Source of the DNA: Thermosporothrix hazakensis
Lineage (GTDB): Bacteria > Chloroflexota > Ktedonobacteria > Ktedonobacterales > Ktedonobacteraceae
Reading direction: 5' to 3'
Assembly: GCF_003253565.1 (NCBI RefSeq)
Contig: NZ_QKUF01000016.1
Location: 106,535-153,916 of the forward strand
DNA: 47,382 nt
Below are positions 7,026 to 16,377 of this stretch, piece after piece. The notes beneath the pieces are model-generated. The model did no database searches and was not told the DNA's origin. It worked only from the letters and a program-made list of their open reading frames with translations. Position 1 is the first letter of the stretch; each line of letters begins with the position of its first letter. The position numbers were made by a program, and so were the translations under genes.

Positions 7026-9371
7026 TTGATAGTATATGAGAGAATCAACTGGCGTTCTATGTTTGCTCTTAGAGTAGAAAGGGCATGCGAGGTGGAGCAA
7101 TATAAATTCCTTTCAAGTACCAATATATCCGGACAGCAACAGGGGGAGCGTTTTCATAAAGATTTAGTGCAAGTCGAGCCTGCGCTACTGGATGTTATTC
7201 AGGATGCAGTTTTGATCTATGATCCGCATTACCATCTCTCTTTCTGGAGCAGGCAGGCAGAAGAGCTCTATGGCTGGACGGCTCAGGAGGCGCTTGGACA
7301 GGATGTCCGCCAGCTCCTTCAGGAACAAATTATCCGGGAACCGATGGAAAGAGAAAGGCGTCTTTTTCAAGAAAAGGAGATATGGGAAGCGGAATTACTC
7401 CATAAGGCGAAAGATGGGAGACAGGTTATCGTTGAGAGCCATGCCCGGTTGCTTCCTCATGAAGAGCGATCTCTCGTTCTGGAAACGCATCATGATGTGA
7501 CCGCACAGCGGCAGGCGGAGCAACTGCTTGAAGAGTATTATCAAAGGGCGCAGAAAGCCATTGACGTCGGAGTCTGGCGCTGGGAGATCTCTAGAGATAA
7601 ACAGGGCCGCCTGTATGCCAGAGGTATTATTAATAGTCGCGTTGCCCACTTTCTTAAACTGCCTTCAAATACACTTCTGACTGATGAGCAGTTTTTTACT
7701 TTTATCCATCCTGATGATCGTCCGCTTGTTCGCCGAACCTTTGAGCGGGTAATTGAGACGGGAAGCGACTACAACGCCGTCTATCGTATGCTTGATCCTG
7801 AAGAGGGCACAGTCTGGGTTGCTTCGCGCGGCAGCGTTGTGACCGATCAACAGGGTACCCCGTTATACGCGATTGGCATTACGCTTGACATTACCGAACA
7901 GAAACAAATTGAGGAGGCGCTACAGGCTGCGAATCGGCGTATTACCTCTATTCTGGAACATGTCGCCGATGGCTGTATTCACGTTGATAATGAATGGCGC
8001 TATAGCTATATAAGCAGGGGTACGGAGAAGCTGGCTGGCGTTCATCGCGAAATGTTTCTGGGTCAATCGATCTGGGAAGTCACGCCGCATCTCTGTGGCA
8101 GTGAAACTGAGCGCTTTTTACGGCTTGCCCGAGAGACACAGCAGCCTGTCGAATATGAGATGTTTTATGCACCTGCTCAGCAGTGGTGGAAGCTCCATAT
8201 TGTCCCGGCTTCTGATCATCTGGCCGTCTACTATCACAATATTACCGCTTTGAAAGAGATACAGTCACTCTACAAGGAGCAGGAAGAGACATTTCGCCGT
8301 CTGGCGGATGCCAACCTTGTTGCCGTGGCTTCCTGTACTGAAGAGAGCGATATTATCGATGCCAATGATGCCTTTCTTACCCTGATCGGGGCCTCCCGGG
8401 AGGAATTGCGGACCGGAAAGCTGAACTTTGCGAAGATCACGCCAAAGGAATATGAGGCATTGGATCGAGAGCGACATGAAGAAGCAAGATCTATGGGTGT
8501 CTCATCACCATATGAGAAAGAGTATTATCACAGACTCGGGCATAGAGTGCCGGTATTGGTGGCAGGCGCCTACATGGAACACTCAAAGCATTATACAGCG
8601 ATCATAATAGATATTTCCGAGCAGAAAGAACTCGAGAAGCAGAGAGAGGTTTTCTTTGGGATCATCAGCCATGAACTGCGGACACCCTTGACTGCTATTG
8701 GAGGAACGCTGCAACTGGCACAGCGGCGGCTCAAGCGCTTTGTCTGCCAGCCAGAAGAGTGCGGACCGAGGGTGGTTGATCTGTTGCAGAATACGGGTCT
8801 CTTAATTGAGCAGGCTCTCAGACAGACACGCGTGCAGGATCGTCTGATTGAGGATCTGCTTGATGCCTCGCGCATCGCGGTTGACAAGCTGGAACTGACC
8901 ATGATGCCCGCCGATCTGCGTCAGATTGTCCGGGAGACAGTCGAAGATCTGCGGGCGACGGCTCTGGATCATACCATTGCGCTCTTGCTGCCTGAGGTGC
9001 CGCTTCCTGTCTGCGTAGATAGGATGCGTGTTGCTCAAGTGCTCGGGAACTACGTGACCAATGCCCTCAAATACTCGCCGGCTGGAGCGCCTGTCACTGT
9101 GGAGGTGACCTCGGCTGGAGACGAGGCGCGGGTCTGGGTGCATGATCGTGGCCCCGGGCTTTCGGAAGAGGCGAAACAGAAGATCTGGAGCCGTTTTCAG
9201 CGCTCTGCTGATGCCAAAGCGCATAGTCGTCTGGGTGCAAATCTGGGCCTGGGTCTCTACATCTCTCAATCGCTCATTCGGCGGCATCAAGGGGCTGTTG
9301 GGGTAGAGAGCGAGCAGGGCAAAGGGGCCTCCTTCTGGTTCTCGCTGCCCTTACGTACAACATGTCTCTAA
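7026..9371 (+). CDS. multi-PAS hybrid-less sensor histidine kinase
   Basis: About 780 residues, apparently without membrane segments, so probably a cytoplasmic sensor. Four PAS domains follow each other at about 50-160, 170-290 (PAS_3 type, ending GITLDITEQ), 300-415 and 420-540. Then come a HisKA domain with H-box SHELRTPL (phospho-acceptor His549) and a HATPase_c domain with N-box NYVTNALKYS (from about 675), G1 box DRGPGL and G2 box GLGLYI. The first codon is uncertain: TTG at 7026 opens the frame, ATG at 7059 is a good alternative, and a GTG with a purine-rich leader follows. No response regulator lies beside it, so it is an orphan kinase with an unknown partner. The signal is unknown; PAS domains may bind haem, flavin or small ligands. 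Confidence 0.9.
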   Translation: MIVYERINWRSMFALRVERACEVEQYKFLSSTNISGQQQGERFHKDLVQVEPALLDVIQDAVLIYDPHYHLSFWSRQAEELYGWTAQEALGQDVRQLLQEQIIREPMERERRLFQEKEIWEAELLHKAKDGRQVIVESHARLLPHEERSLVLETHHDVTAQRQAEQLLEEYYQRAQKAIDVGVWRWEISRDKQGRLYARGIINSRVAHFLKLPSNTLLTDEQFFTFIHPDDRPLVRRTFERVIETGSDYNAVYRMLDPEEGTVWVASRGSVVTDQQGTPLYAIGITLDITEQKQIEEALQAANRRITSILEHVADGCIHVDNEWRYSYISRGTEKLAGVHREMFLGQSIWEVTPHLCGSETERFLRLARETQQPVEYEMFYAPAQQWWKLHIVPASDHLAVYYHNITALKEIQSLYKEQEETFRRLADANLVAVASCTEESDIIDANDAFLTLIGASREELRTGKLNFAKITPKEYEALDRERHEEARSMGVSSPYEKEYYHRLGHRVPVLVAGAYMEHSKHYTAIIIDISEQKELEKQREVFFGIISHELRTPLTAIGGTLQLAQRRLKRFVCQPEECGPRVVDLLQNTGLLIEQALRQTRVQDRLIEDLLDASRIAVDKLELTMMPADLRQIVRETVEDLRATALDHTIALLLPEVPLPVCVDRMRVAQVLGNYVTNALKYSPAGAPVTVEVTSAGDEARVWVHDRGPGLSEEAKQKIWSRFQRSADAKAHSRLGANLGLGLYISQSLIRRHQGAVGVESEQGKGASFWFSLPLRTTCL

Positions 9372-9582
9372 GTGCCGAAAGTGCCTGGTTTTTCAAGAGC
9401 TGAACAATACAGGCGTTTTCAGATGCTCCCGCTGTCGGGGGCCCCAATACTTCGAGAATGGCGAGACCGCCAGGAAAGCTCAGCCCGGAGATCTGCCCCA
9501 GAAGCCAGAGCTTGATATGTTGCCCTTCAAGGTACTGCTCAAGTGCAATAAGGAGAAAGAAGGCTGTACTGGAAGCAGCCAT
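9274..9582 (-). CDS. hypothetical short ORF antisense to the kinase end
   Basis: A 102-residue frame that begins with a plausible start: GGAAAGGA lies about 11 bases before the ATG at 9582. The first 70 residues look protein-like (FFLLIALEQYLEGQHIKLWL, then GLAILEVLGPP). The last 30 residues are antisense to the C-terminus of the histidine kinase and look random. I do not recognise a family. It may be the N-terminal remnant of a gene whose rest was lost, or chance. No signal peptide or clear membrane segment pattern is present. Confidence 0.3.
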   Translation of the reverse strand: MAASSTAFFLLIALEQYLEGQHIKLWLLGQISGLSFPGGLAILEVLGPPTAGASENACIVQLLKNQALSALRDMLYVRAARTRRRPLCPARSLPQQPLDAAE

Positions 9583-9877
9583 AGAATGTGAAATCCTTTC
9601 CGATGGGGAGTCCAGAATCTATCGATGAAAAGAGATCCCAGTTGCTTGATCAAGATGTATATGTAATGCACCGATCGACTACAACTATATAGAGAATCCA
9701 TCGAGAAGCATGATCGTTGGTGACGTGTCGCTGCGTGCTCATCTTTTCGGACGTAGGTATATTCGTTTTAGCCTATTTTCTGCCAAGCGAGAAAGCAGAG
9801 AGTATATACCGCAAGGACATGGGCCTGAAAGGGCGAAACAGAGGGCTTCGGTGCCTGGCGACGAGCAGGCGAGGCCC

Positions 9878-10909
9878 TTATGGCGAGGCAGGGCCGCGCT
9901 CTGGAGCAGGGGCTGCGGTTGAGGAGCGTATAACCATTTCGGGTAGAAGGAGCGGCGGCGTTTCGAGCTGCTTCCCCTCGATCCGACCGAGTAAAAGATT
10001 CAGGGCCAGCGTTACAAGCCTGTCGCGATCCACATTGACTGTGGTAAGCGGTGGAGCCATGAAGGGGGAGAGGGCAATATTATCGAAGCCGACAACCGAG
10101 AGGTCGTGTGGCACATGAAGACCAAGCTTCCAGGCAGCGCTGATCGCTCCCATTGCCATCAGGTCATTTGTGGCAAAAAGGGCTGTCGGGCGCTCTGGCT
10201 GCGTGAGCAATTGATGTGCTGCTGCCTCGCCGCTTTCAAGCGACGAATCGCCGTGAGCAATGAATTGTGGTTCAAGCGGGCAACCGGCATCCTGTAACGT
10301 CTCCGTGAAGCCGGAGAAGCGAAGATGATGATCCAGGCTGCCGTCTGGTCGGGTATCAACGATAATACTGAGCCGCCTGTGACCCAGTTCGAGCAGGTGT
10401 CTGGCAACGAGCTGGCCGCCACGCTTAAAGTCCAGGCCAACACCTGAAGGGATGTTCTGCCCCTCTTCTTCCCACAGGCAACAGATGACCGGGAGCCCGG
10501 ATTTGAGCATAGATTGAATTGCGGCAAGGGAGAGGCCGCCGGGTAGCGCAATAATGCCATCGACGCGTCGTGCAGCCAGATCCTCCAGAAGCTCCTGACC
10601 GAGGCGCTCATCTTCATAGGTATTGGTGATGACGGTGCGGAACCCACGGGTATAGGCATTGCGTTCCACTGTTTCTGCAATGCCAGCATAGAACGGGTTG
10701 ATAATATGTGGAATGACAAGCCCGATCGTGCGTGTTTGCTGCTTGGTCAGGCTGCGTGCAAGCAGGTTCGGGCGATACCCCAGCTCGTGAGCACATTTTA
10801 ACACCTTCTCCCGGGTGGCCTGACTGATCGAGCCTCTGCCGGACAGGACATATGAAACAGTGGCCGCTGTAACGCCTGCTGCCTTTGCCACGTCATAAAT
10901 GGTTGTCAA
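9878..10909 (-). CDS. LacI family transcriptional repressor
   Basis: 343 residues from a TTG start at 10909. This start is chosen because AGGAG at 10916-10920 sits 6 bases upstream, and because the protein then begins (M)TTIYDVAKAAGVTAATVSYV, the usual LacI helix-turn-helix. A longer frame to 11044 exists but its extra residues are not family-like. The hinge YRPNLLARSL and the periplasmic-binding-like effector domain (IGLVIPHIINPFYAGI, then TALFATNDLMAMG and VVGFDNIALSPFMAPPLTTV) are complete. It is transcribed away from the sugar ABC/glycosidase operon, and palindromes lie at that operon's promoter. It most likely represses the operon until an oligosaccharide or its product binds. Confidence 0.93.
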   Translation of the reverse strand: MTTIYDVAKAAGVTAATVSYVLSGRGSISQATREKVLKCAHELGYRPNLLARSLTKQQTRTIGLVIPHIINPFYAGIAETVERNAYTRGFRTVITNTYEDERLGQELLEDLAARRVDGIIALPGGLSLAAIQSMLKSGLPVICCLWEEEGQNIPSGVGLDFKRGGQLVARHLLELGHRRLSIIVDTRPDGSLDHHLRFSGFTETLQDAGCPLEPQFIAHGDSSLESGEAAAHQLLTQPERPTALFATNDLMAMGAISAAWKLGLHVPHDLSVVGFDNIALSPFMAPPLTTVNVDRDRLVTLALNLLLGRIEGKQLETPPLLLPEMVIRSSTAAPAPERGPASP

Positions 10910-10915
10910 GTTTGT

Positions 10916-10920
10916 CTCCT
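10916..10920 (-). promoter_or_regulatory. ribosome-binding site fixing the LacI TTG start
   Basis: AGGAG on the minus strand, 6 bases before the TTG at 10909. No comparable site precedes the longer upstream reading frame. Confidence 0.8.
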
Positions 10921-11037
10921 GCGGTAATACTGTTCGGAGCCGGTTCAGGCTGACTTCTAGTATAGGCAGGGGAGTACAGCCTGTCAATAGAGCAGCTACC
11001 AGATGAGCGCGGGTGAAAAAAAGAGCTGCCGAAAGTA

Positions 11038-11066
11038 TTGACACTGCAAAATCCTTGTGTTATATA
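11038..11066 (+). promoter_or_regulatory. sigma70 promoter of the sugar ABC/glycosidase operon
   Basis: A consensus -35 TTGACA (11038-11043) is followed by a 17-bp spacer and TATATA (11061-11066). It points toward the binding-protein gene, about 280 bp upstream of its start codon. The predicted transcription start lies at the left edge of the first palindromic operator. Confidence 0.8.
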
Positions 11067-11074
11067 CTTGTAAC

Positions 11075-11096
11075 AAGTTAATTAACCGATTAACTT
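11075..11096. promoter_or_regulatory. LacI-type operator 1
   Basis: AAGTTAAT and ATTAACTT form a perfect 8-bp inverted repeat around TAACCG, covering the expected transcription start just downstream of the -10 box. The self-complementary CTTGTAACAAG overlaps its left end. Its position makes it a steric-block operator for the divergent LacI protein. Confidence 0.7.
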
Positions 11097-11100
11097 ACCT

Positions 11101-11122
11101 GCTTAACGCTATGGGTTAAAGC
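11101..11122. promoter_or_regulatory. possible second operator
   Basis: GCTTAAC and GTTAAAGC form an imperfect inverted repeat with the same TTAA half-site as operator 1, four bases further downstream. It may extend the LacI-binding region. Confidence 0.45.
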
Positions 11123-11195
11123 GGGGTGGGTTCACAGAGTTGTGATACATAGTGGGGGTGAAACGGCAGGGGAGGAGGATCCTGGCTCTACAGGA

Positions 11196-11208
11196 TGACA
11201 TCATGTCA
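11196..11208. promoter_or_regulatory. 13-bp palindrome in the operon leader
   Basis: TGACATCATGTCA is a perfect palindrome around a central C. It lies in the 5' untranslated leader about 140 bp before the binding-protein gene. It does not resemble the TTAA operators, so it may serve a different regulator. Confidence 0.35.
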
Positions 11209-11347
11209 AATACTTATCAGGTTGTCATTTTCTCAATTTGCCTCGCCTGCCTGTTTTTACACATAATTTTGTAGGAAGATCTGAAACACAAGGCAACAAC
11301 GAAGCTGCCTGCATCTGAGCAGATGTCATGAAAGGAGTAGCACAGGT

Positions 11348-12709
11348 ATGAATGACAGGCTCTCATCTCTTCCCCTGGTAAAGGCTAACCGTCGTACATT
11401 CCTCTCTCATTCGCTTGCTCTGGGGGCGTCACTGGCCGGTATCGGGACGCTTTTACAGTCCTGTGGAGGCGGGAACGCGAATAGCAATGGCGCTATTAAA
11501 TGGTCAACCTGGGCTGGAGCGAAAACATCCAAACGGCTTCAGGAGTTCACCGACAGGTACAACAGGGACCATAACGCGAATGTCAAGTTTGCCCCGATCC
11601 CCTCATACGATGATTATTTGCCCAAGATTCTGACTCAGTTGAATGGCGGTATTGCTCCTGATGTCTTTTACGCCGCAGACGAGCATATCATCAAGTTGAT
11701 TCAAAATAAGACGATCGAGGAACTCACACCGCTTCTGGCGAAGAGTGATAGCGTGGTCAAGGAGAGCGATTATTTCCCGGGCATGTGGGGCGCGGCCAGA
11801 ACGCGCAGCGGGAAAATTTACGGAATTCCTGTAGATTGTAACCCGATCGTCTTGTGGTACAACAAGAAGGTCTTGCAGGAGGCCGGCATTACCGAAATGC
11901 CCGCCGAGCTGTATAAGCAGGGAAAGTGGACCAGAGATGTATTTCAACAGATGATCGATAAAATCACGGCGAACAAGAAGCGCGGCTATATCCTTGCCAG
12001 CGATTCAATGCTGTATCACTATAGCTGGGCGATCAACAATGGCGGCAGGATCTACGATAAGGATGGCTACGGGGACTTTATCGCCGATCAGGACCCGAAG
12101 ACAGTCGAGGCCTTTGAGTGGCTGGCCGAGAATGTCCGGGCGAAGAAGTTTGCCTATGCGTCTTCTCTCCCCTCGAATCAGAGCGAAGACCTGATGTTTA
12201 CAGCCAATCAGGTTGGATTCTTGTCCGCAGGGCGTTACTATCTCTCGACCTTCAAGGGGGCGCGGGCAAAGGGACTGGATTATGACATTGTGCCAATGCC
12301 CGGTACAGATGGAAAGAGCAGGCCTACAGGTATCTTTCTGGCCTATATCGTGCTTAACAAGAAAACGAAGAACCCGGCAGAGGCCTATAAATTCCTGTCA
12401 AATTATGTCTCTAAAGATGGCGAGACCTTGCGCCTGAAAGACGCCGGAGACGCGGTTCCGTCGGTGAAGGGAGCGGATCAGGTTGTACTGGATGGAAATG
12501 ACCCTGTTCACGCGCAGCATTTGCTGGATGCTCGCAATACAGGTTTTGCAACCTTTGCCTCTGAAATGGGAACTCCCGGCCTGAGCCTGGATATTGTCTC
12601 AGCCTTCGATCCGGTATTCTTGAAGGGGGCTGATGTTAAGACCACGCTGGGAAAGGTGGCCGCGATGGTCAACCCGCGTATCAAGCAGGCGCAATCGCTG
12701 CTCCAGTAG
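11348..12709 (+). CDS. CUT1-type sugar ABC transporter substrate-binding lipoprotein
   Basis: 453 residues. The N-terminus carries a twin-arginine motif (NRRTFLS, Arg15-Arg16), a hydrophobic run and a lipobox LLQSC with Cys39. The protein is therefore probably exported by Tat and anchored to the membrane as a lipoprotein. The rest is an extracellular solute-binding protein of the MalE/UgpB type (WSTWAGAKTSKRLQEF, then GGIAPDVFYAADEH). AAGGAG at 11332-11337 precedes the ATG. It is the first gene of an operon with two permeases and two glycosidases, so the ligand is probably an oligosaccharide or glycoside. The exact sugar cannot be read from the sequence. Confidence 0.93.
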   Translation: MNDRLSSLPLVKANRRTFLSHSLALGASLAGIGTLLQSCGGGNANSNGAIKWSTWAGAKTSKRLQEFTDRYNRDHNANVKFAPIPSYDDYLPKILTQLNGGIAPDVFYAADEHIIKLIQNKTIEELTPLLAKSDSVVKESDYFPGMWGAARTRSGKIYGIPVDCNPIVLWYNKKVLQEAGITEMPAELYKQGKWTRDVFQQMIDKITANKKRGYILASDSMLYHYSWAINNGGRIYDKDGYGDFIADQDPKTVEAFEWLAENVRAKKFAYASSLPSNQSEDLMFTANQVGFLSAGRYYLSTFKGARAKGLDYDIVPMPGTDGKSRPTGIFLAYIVLNKKTKNPAEAYKFLSNYVSKDGETLRLKDAGDAVPSVKGADQVVLDGNDPVHAQHLLDARNTGFATFASEMGTPGLSLDIVSAFDPVFLKGADVKTTLGKVAAMVNPRIKQAQSLLQ

Positions 12710-12730
12710 AACCCCGTACAGGAGTGATCT

Positions 12731-13663
12731 ATGAGACTGCAATTAGACGTATCCGCGATGAAGGCCAGCGTGCACAGGAACAGGTGGCGGCGGACGCTGA
12801 GTGAAGCCTTCTGGGGAGGCTTCTTTCTCCTGCCGCAGTTGATCGGCCTGGTCACCTTCTCGCTCATTCCGCTGGTGATCGTTCTGTGGTTGAGCCTGGT
12901 ACACTGGGACGGCCTGGGCGAGGTGCAATTTGTTGGGCTGCAAAATTTTATCGATCAGCTCTCAGACCCGAATTTGCGTATTGCTTTCGTCAACACCACG
13001 ATCTACACCCTGATCACAGTACCGGGTGGTATCCTGCTTGCGCTGCTTGTAGCCCTGGGTCTCAACAAAGTGCGCGGGAAAACGATCTATCGCATTATCT
13101 ACTTTATGCCCGTTGTGACCAGCTCGGTAGCAACCGGTGTGATCTGGCTCTGGCTGCTGAACAGCGACGCCGGCTTTATCAATGTCCTGTTGCGTTCCTG
13201 GTTCAACATTGAGGGGCCTGCCTGGCTGATTGATGCGCACTGGGTTATTCCCTCAATCTCAATTGTAAGCATCTGGAGTAGCCTTGGTTCAAACATGGTG
13301 ATCTTCCTGGCCGGTCTTCAGAATATTCCATCCACCTATATTGAAGCGGCTCGCATTGATGGTGCAAACCGTTTCCAGCTTTTCTGGAAAGTCACGCTCC
13401 CTTTGTTGAGCCCGACCCTTTTCTTTATCACCGTGCTCTCGATTATCAGCTCTTTTCAGGTCTTCGACCAGACCTTTGTGATGACGCAGGGAGGCCCCGA
13501 CAAGGCCAGTTACACTATTGTCTACCATATCTATAACCTGAGTTTTCGGCAGTTTACCTTTGGACCGGCGAGCGCCTCGGCAATGATTCTCTTCGCGGTT
13601 TTGCTCGTCCTGACCCTCATCCAGTTTGCGTTTCAAAAGCGCTGGGTGAACTACGATCTGTAA
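12731..13663 (+). CDS. sugar ABC transporter permease (MalF/UgpA type)
   Basis: 310 residues, about six transmembrane segments. The cytoplasmic EAA loop reads YIEAARIDGANRFQLFWKVT, followed by the LP motif; this loop docks on the ATPase subunit. AGGAG lies 6 bases before the ATG, and the gene starts 21 bases after the binding-protein stop, so it is in the same transcript. It forms a heterodimeric channel with the next gene. No ATP-binding subunit is encoded in the operon. Many CUT1 systems share one MsmX-type ATPase encoded elsewhere, which is the probable arrangement here. Confidence 0.93.
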   Translation: MRLQLDVSAMKASVHRNRWRRTLSEAFWGGFFLLPQLIGLVTFSLIPLVIVLWLSLVHWDGLGEVQFVGLQNFIDQLSDPNLRIAFVNTTIYTLITVPGGILLALLVALGLNKVRGKTIYRIIYFMPVVTSSVATGVIWLWLLNSDAGFINVLLRSWFNIEGPAWLIDAHWVIPSISIVSIWSSLGSNMVIFLAGLQNIPSTYIEAARIDGANRFQLFWKVTLPLLSPTLFFITVLSIISSFQVFDQTFVMTQGGPDKASYTIVYHIYNLSFRQFTFGPASASAMILFAVLLVLTLIQFAFQKRWVNYDL

Positions 13664-13684
13664 AGTTGAAGGAAGGGAAGATGT

Positions 13685-14581
13685 ATGCTTCAAGAGGCTG
13701 TAAAGACGTCAAAGCCTGTTTTTCAGGCTCGCCGACCGAGGCAGAAGCAGCGTAGCATTGCCGGAAGCATGCTTGCCGCACTCATACACGTGTTGCTGAT
13801 TATCGGCGCGATCATAATGGCTGGGCCGTTTATCTGGATGGCGGTAACATCGCTCAAGGAAGATTCGCAGGCGTTTCAAGATCCGCTCTCGCTTCTGCCG
13901 AATCCGATTGTCTGGCAGAATTACCCTGCCTCGCTTCAGGCAATGCCTTTCGGCCAGGCATACTGGAACAGCTTCTATATTGCCATCGTTGTTGTTGCCT
14001 GTGAGCTGATTACAACGGCAATGGCGGGATATGCCTTTGCCAGAATTCGGTTTCCTGGGCGCAATATCGTCTTTGTGCTCTTTCTGGCAACAATGATGAT
14101 TCCATTTCAGTTAACTATTATCCCGCGCTTTCTGATTATGCAACGGCTTGGCTGGCTGGATAACCATCTTGCTCTAATCGTGCCAGCAGCGCTCTTCGAT
14201 GCCTTCGGGGTCTTCCTGATGCGTCAGTTTATTCTGGGGATTCCAAAAGAGCTGGAAGAGGCCGCGATCATTGATGGGGCCAGCCGCTGGCAGATCTTCT
14301 GGCATGTGATCCTGCCGCTGCTGAAGCCGCCAATGGCCGCCCTGGGGATCTTTACCTTCCTGGGACAGTGGAACAGCTTCTTTGTACCGCTCATCATGCT
14401 TAGCAGCCCGGATCTCTATACCGTGCCCTTGCTCTTGAATCAGTTCCGGGAGCAGTACACCTCACAGTGGGCTTTGATGATGGCTGGTTCAATGATTGCC
14501 GTATTGCCGGTGCTGCTGGTCTACGTTCTGGGTCAGCGTCAGATTATTCAGGGAATTGCGCTGACCGGTCTGAAGTCATAG
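13685..14581 (+). CDS. sugar ABC transporter permease (MalG/UgpE type)
   Basis: 298 residues, about six transmembrane segments after a charged N-terminal tail of roughly 25 residues. Its EAA loop reads LEEAAIIDGASRWQIFWHVI followed by LPLLKPP. It starts 21 bases after the preceding permease, with GGAAGGGAAG upstream, and pairs with it as the second half of the transport channel. A nearby ATG at 13681 is out of frame. It is followed closely by the GH63 gene. Confidence 0.93.
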   Translation: MLQEAVKTSKPVFQARRPRQKQRSIAGSMLAALIHVLLIIGAIIMAGPFIWMAVTSLKEDSQAFQDPLSLLPNPIVWQNYPASLQAMPFGQAYWNSFYIAIVVVACELITTAMAGYAFARIRFPGRNIVFVLFLATMMIPFQLTIIPRFLIMQRLGWLDNHLALIVPAALFDAFGVFLMRQFILGIPKELEEAAIIDGASRWQIFWHVILPLLKPPMAALGIFTFLGQWNSFFVPLIMLSSPDLYTVPLLLNQFREQYTSQWALMMAGSMIAVLPVLLVYVLGQRQIIQGIALTGLKS

Positions 14582-14615
14582 TTGTGTCCTCCTCTCTAGA
14601 TGGAAGTGAACATAC

Positions 14616-16361
14616 ATGGAAACTGGATCACCATATCTCAATCTCTTGAAGAACCGCATCATGCTGGAGCGGGTGCCTTTTACCGACCGTGATTCCCGGC
14701 TCATCCTCTTTCGTGCGGACGAGCGGAGCCTGTGGGTTGGTCTGGCTGAATATGAAATTGACCCGGAGCTGTCGCCAGCTATCACCAACTGGCGCTTCAC
14801 CGATGAGGCCGGGGAGCCTTGCGCTTGTGCGTGGACGACCTATCCCCATCAGATTCTCAACCAGACGCCGGGGGGGACTTTTCGGATTACCTTTGTTGAT
14901 CCCGAAACCCTGCTGGTGGCTCTGCCTGCCGGGCGGAGCGGGCTGATTCTGCATACGCCAATGGAGCAGGGACAGACTGACAGACGCGGGGGCATCCTGA
15001 GCCGTTCCAGCACCTCACCGTGCTCGCTGGTTTATACAACGAACGCCACTCTGCTCTGCAATCGTGTAACTGAGTTGACGAACGGGCAATACGAGATACG
15101 TCTGCTCTTTGAAGCAGAGGAAGATGCTGCGCTGTTGCTCAATATCACACGAACGCCTGGCTTTAATCGGCGCGTTCTTCCAGCCAGCCAGGCCCTCCAG
15201 GCGGCGGAACAGCGCTGGCATGATTGGTTTGCCGGAGTGCCGGAGGTCGCCGAGCAGTATCGTACCCGGTATTACTATGCCTGGTGGGTGATGCGTGTCA
15301 ACCTGCTCTATCCCTATGCTCACCCGATACGTGAAGGGATGGTTCCTTCGAAAATGGGCTATGTTGGCGTCTGGCACTGGGATTCGTATTTCCACGCGCT
15401 TGCGCTGCGACATCGTGATATGCGGCTGGCTCAGGATCAGTTCCGCATCATGCTTGATTATCAGCTTCCTGACGGCCTGATTCCTGACATCGTACATGAT
15501 GAAGGGATTCTGGCACATACCACCGAGATTGTGGAGGCTGATATCACCAAGCCACCGCTGACGGCCTGGGCCGCATGGAAGCTCTACGAGCTTGACGGGG
15601 ATCGGGAGTTTTTGAATGAGATGTATGATCCAATCATCCGTTTTCAGCACTGGTGGTTTACCAGGAGCGACCCGGACGGGAATGGCCTGTGTGAGTACCT
15701 GCATCCCTGGTCCTCTGGCCTGGATAATAACCCGCTCTGGGATCAGGGGTTGCCCGTTGAAACGCCCGATCTGAATGCATATCTCTGTTTGCAATATGAC
15801 TATCTCGCCAGAATTGCCGAGGTACTTGAGCGGCCGGACGAGGCGGAGCAGTGGCGGCAGAAAGCAGGCGAGCTAGCACAGCGGATGATTGAGTTGCGCT
15901 GGGATGAGGAGGCAGGCCTGTTCCGGGCGGCTCATGATGGGCAGTTGCTTGCAGTGCGCACGCCGTTTAACCTTTTCCCTTTGATTACCGGTCGTATGCC
16001 TGCTGCAATCGCTGATCGCCTGGTTGAGACGCTGACAGACGAACGGCAATTCTGGGGACATCATCCGGTGCCCACCGTTGCCTTTGATGACCCGGCCTTT
16101 AACCCGCTATCCATGTGGCGTGGTCCTGTCTGGCTGAATGTCAACTATTTGCTGATCGATGGACTCTTTCGTGCAGGCTATCCTGAGCAGGCGCGAGAGC
16201 TGCGGCGGCGCACGCTGGAGCTGGCACTTGCGGCAGATGATTTCTATGAATACTATCATCCGCTCACCGGTGAGAAACCACCACGGGCAACCCATGCTTT
16301 TGGCTGGTCATCTGCACTCTTTATCGATCTGGCGCTTGCGGCCTCGAATGAACTTTCATGA
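14616..16361 (+). CDS. glycoside hydrolase family 63-like alpha-glycosidase
   Basis: 581 residues, no signal peptide, so it acts in the cytoplasm on imported sugar. The C-terminal two thirds form the (alpha/alpha)6 barrel seen in GH63 (YgjK/mannosylglycerate hydrolase-like) enzymes. Conserved segments include GVWHWDSYFHALAL, HPWSSGLDNNPLWD with the likely general acid Asp370, MWRGPVWLNVNYL, and FYEYYHPLTGE with the likely general base Glu545. The N-terminal 200 residues are a beta-rich domain. Substrates in the family include alpha-glucosides and mannosyl- or glucosyl-glycerate. The gene is 34 bases after the permease and a few bases before a GH1 gene. The pairing of alpha- and beta-type hydrolases suggests a mixed-linkage glycoside, which is inference. 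Confidence 0.85.
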   Translation: METGSPYLNLLKNRIMLERVPFTDRDSRLILFRADERSLWVGLAEYEIDPELSPAITNWRFTDEAGEPCACAWTTYPHQILNQTPGGTFRITFVDPETLLVALPAGRSGLILHTPMEQGQTDRRGGILSRSSTSPCSLVYTTNATLLCNRVTELTNGQYEIRLLFEAEEDAALLLNITRTPGFNRRVLPASQALQAAEQRWHDWFAGVPEVAEQYRTRYYYAWWVMRVNLLYPYAHPIREGMVPSKMGYVGVWHWDSYFHALALRHRDMRLAQDQFRIMLDYQLPDGLIPDIVHDEGILAHTTEIVEADITKPPLTAWAAWKLYELDGDREFLNEMYDPIIRFQHWWFTRSDPDGNGLCEYLHPWSSGLDNNPLWDQGLPVETPDLNAYLCLQYDYLARIAEVLERPDEAEQWRQKAGELAQRMIELRWDEEAGLFRAAHDGQLLAVRTPFNLFPLITGRMPAAIADRLVETLTDERQFWGHHPVPTVAFDDPAFNPLSMWRGPVWLNVNYLLIDGLFRAGYPEQARELRRRTLELALAADDFYEYYHPLTGEKPPRATHAFGWSSALFIDLALAASNELS

Positions 16362-16377
16362 TGGAAAGGAAGAAATT

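Noticed and set aside
7016..7045. TTGACG as the -35 box of the kinase promoter
   Set aside because: No acceptable -10 box lies at 16-18 bp spacing, and the TTG start codon would fall inside the promoter.
8802..9290. 162-codon minus-strand open frame
   Set aside because: It is antisense to the kinase ATPase domain, a frequent place for long chance frames.
9840..9900. GCCTG/CAGGC inverted repeat as a lacI terminator
   Set aside because: The stem is only 5 bp and no T-run follows.
15015..15794. 259-codon minus-strand open frame
   Set aside because: It lies entirely antisense inside the well-supported GH63 gene.
16159..16377. N-terminal extension of the GH1 frame
   Set aside because: It overlaps the GH63 gene out of frame; the GTG at 16378 has a ribosome-binding site and begins at the family start.
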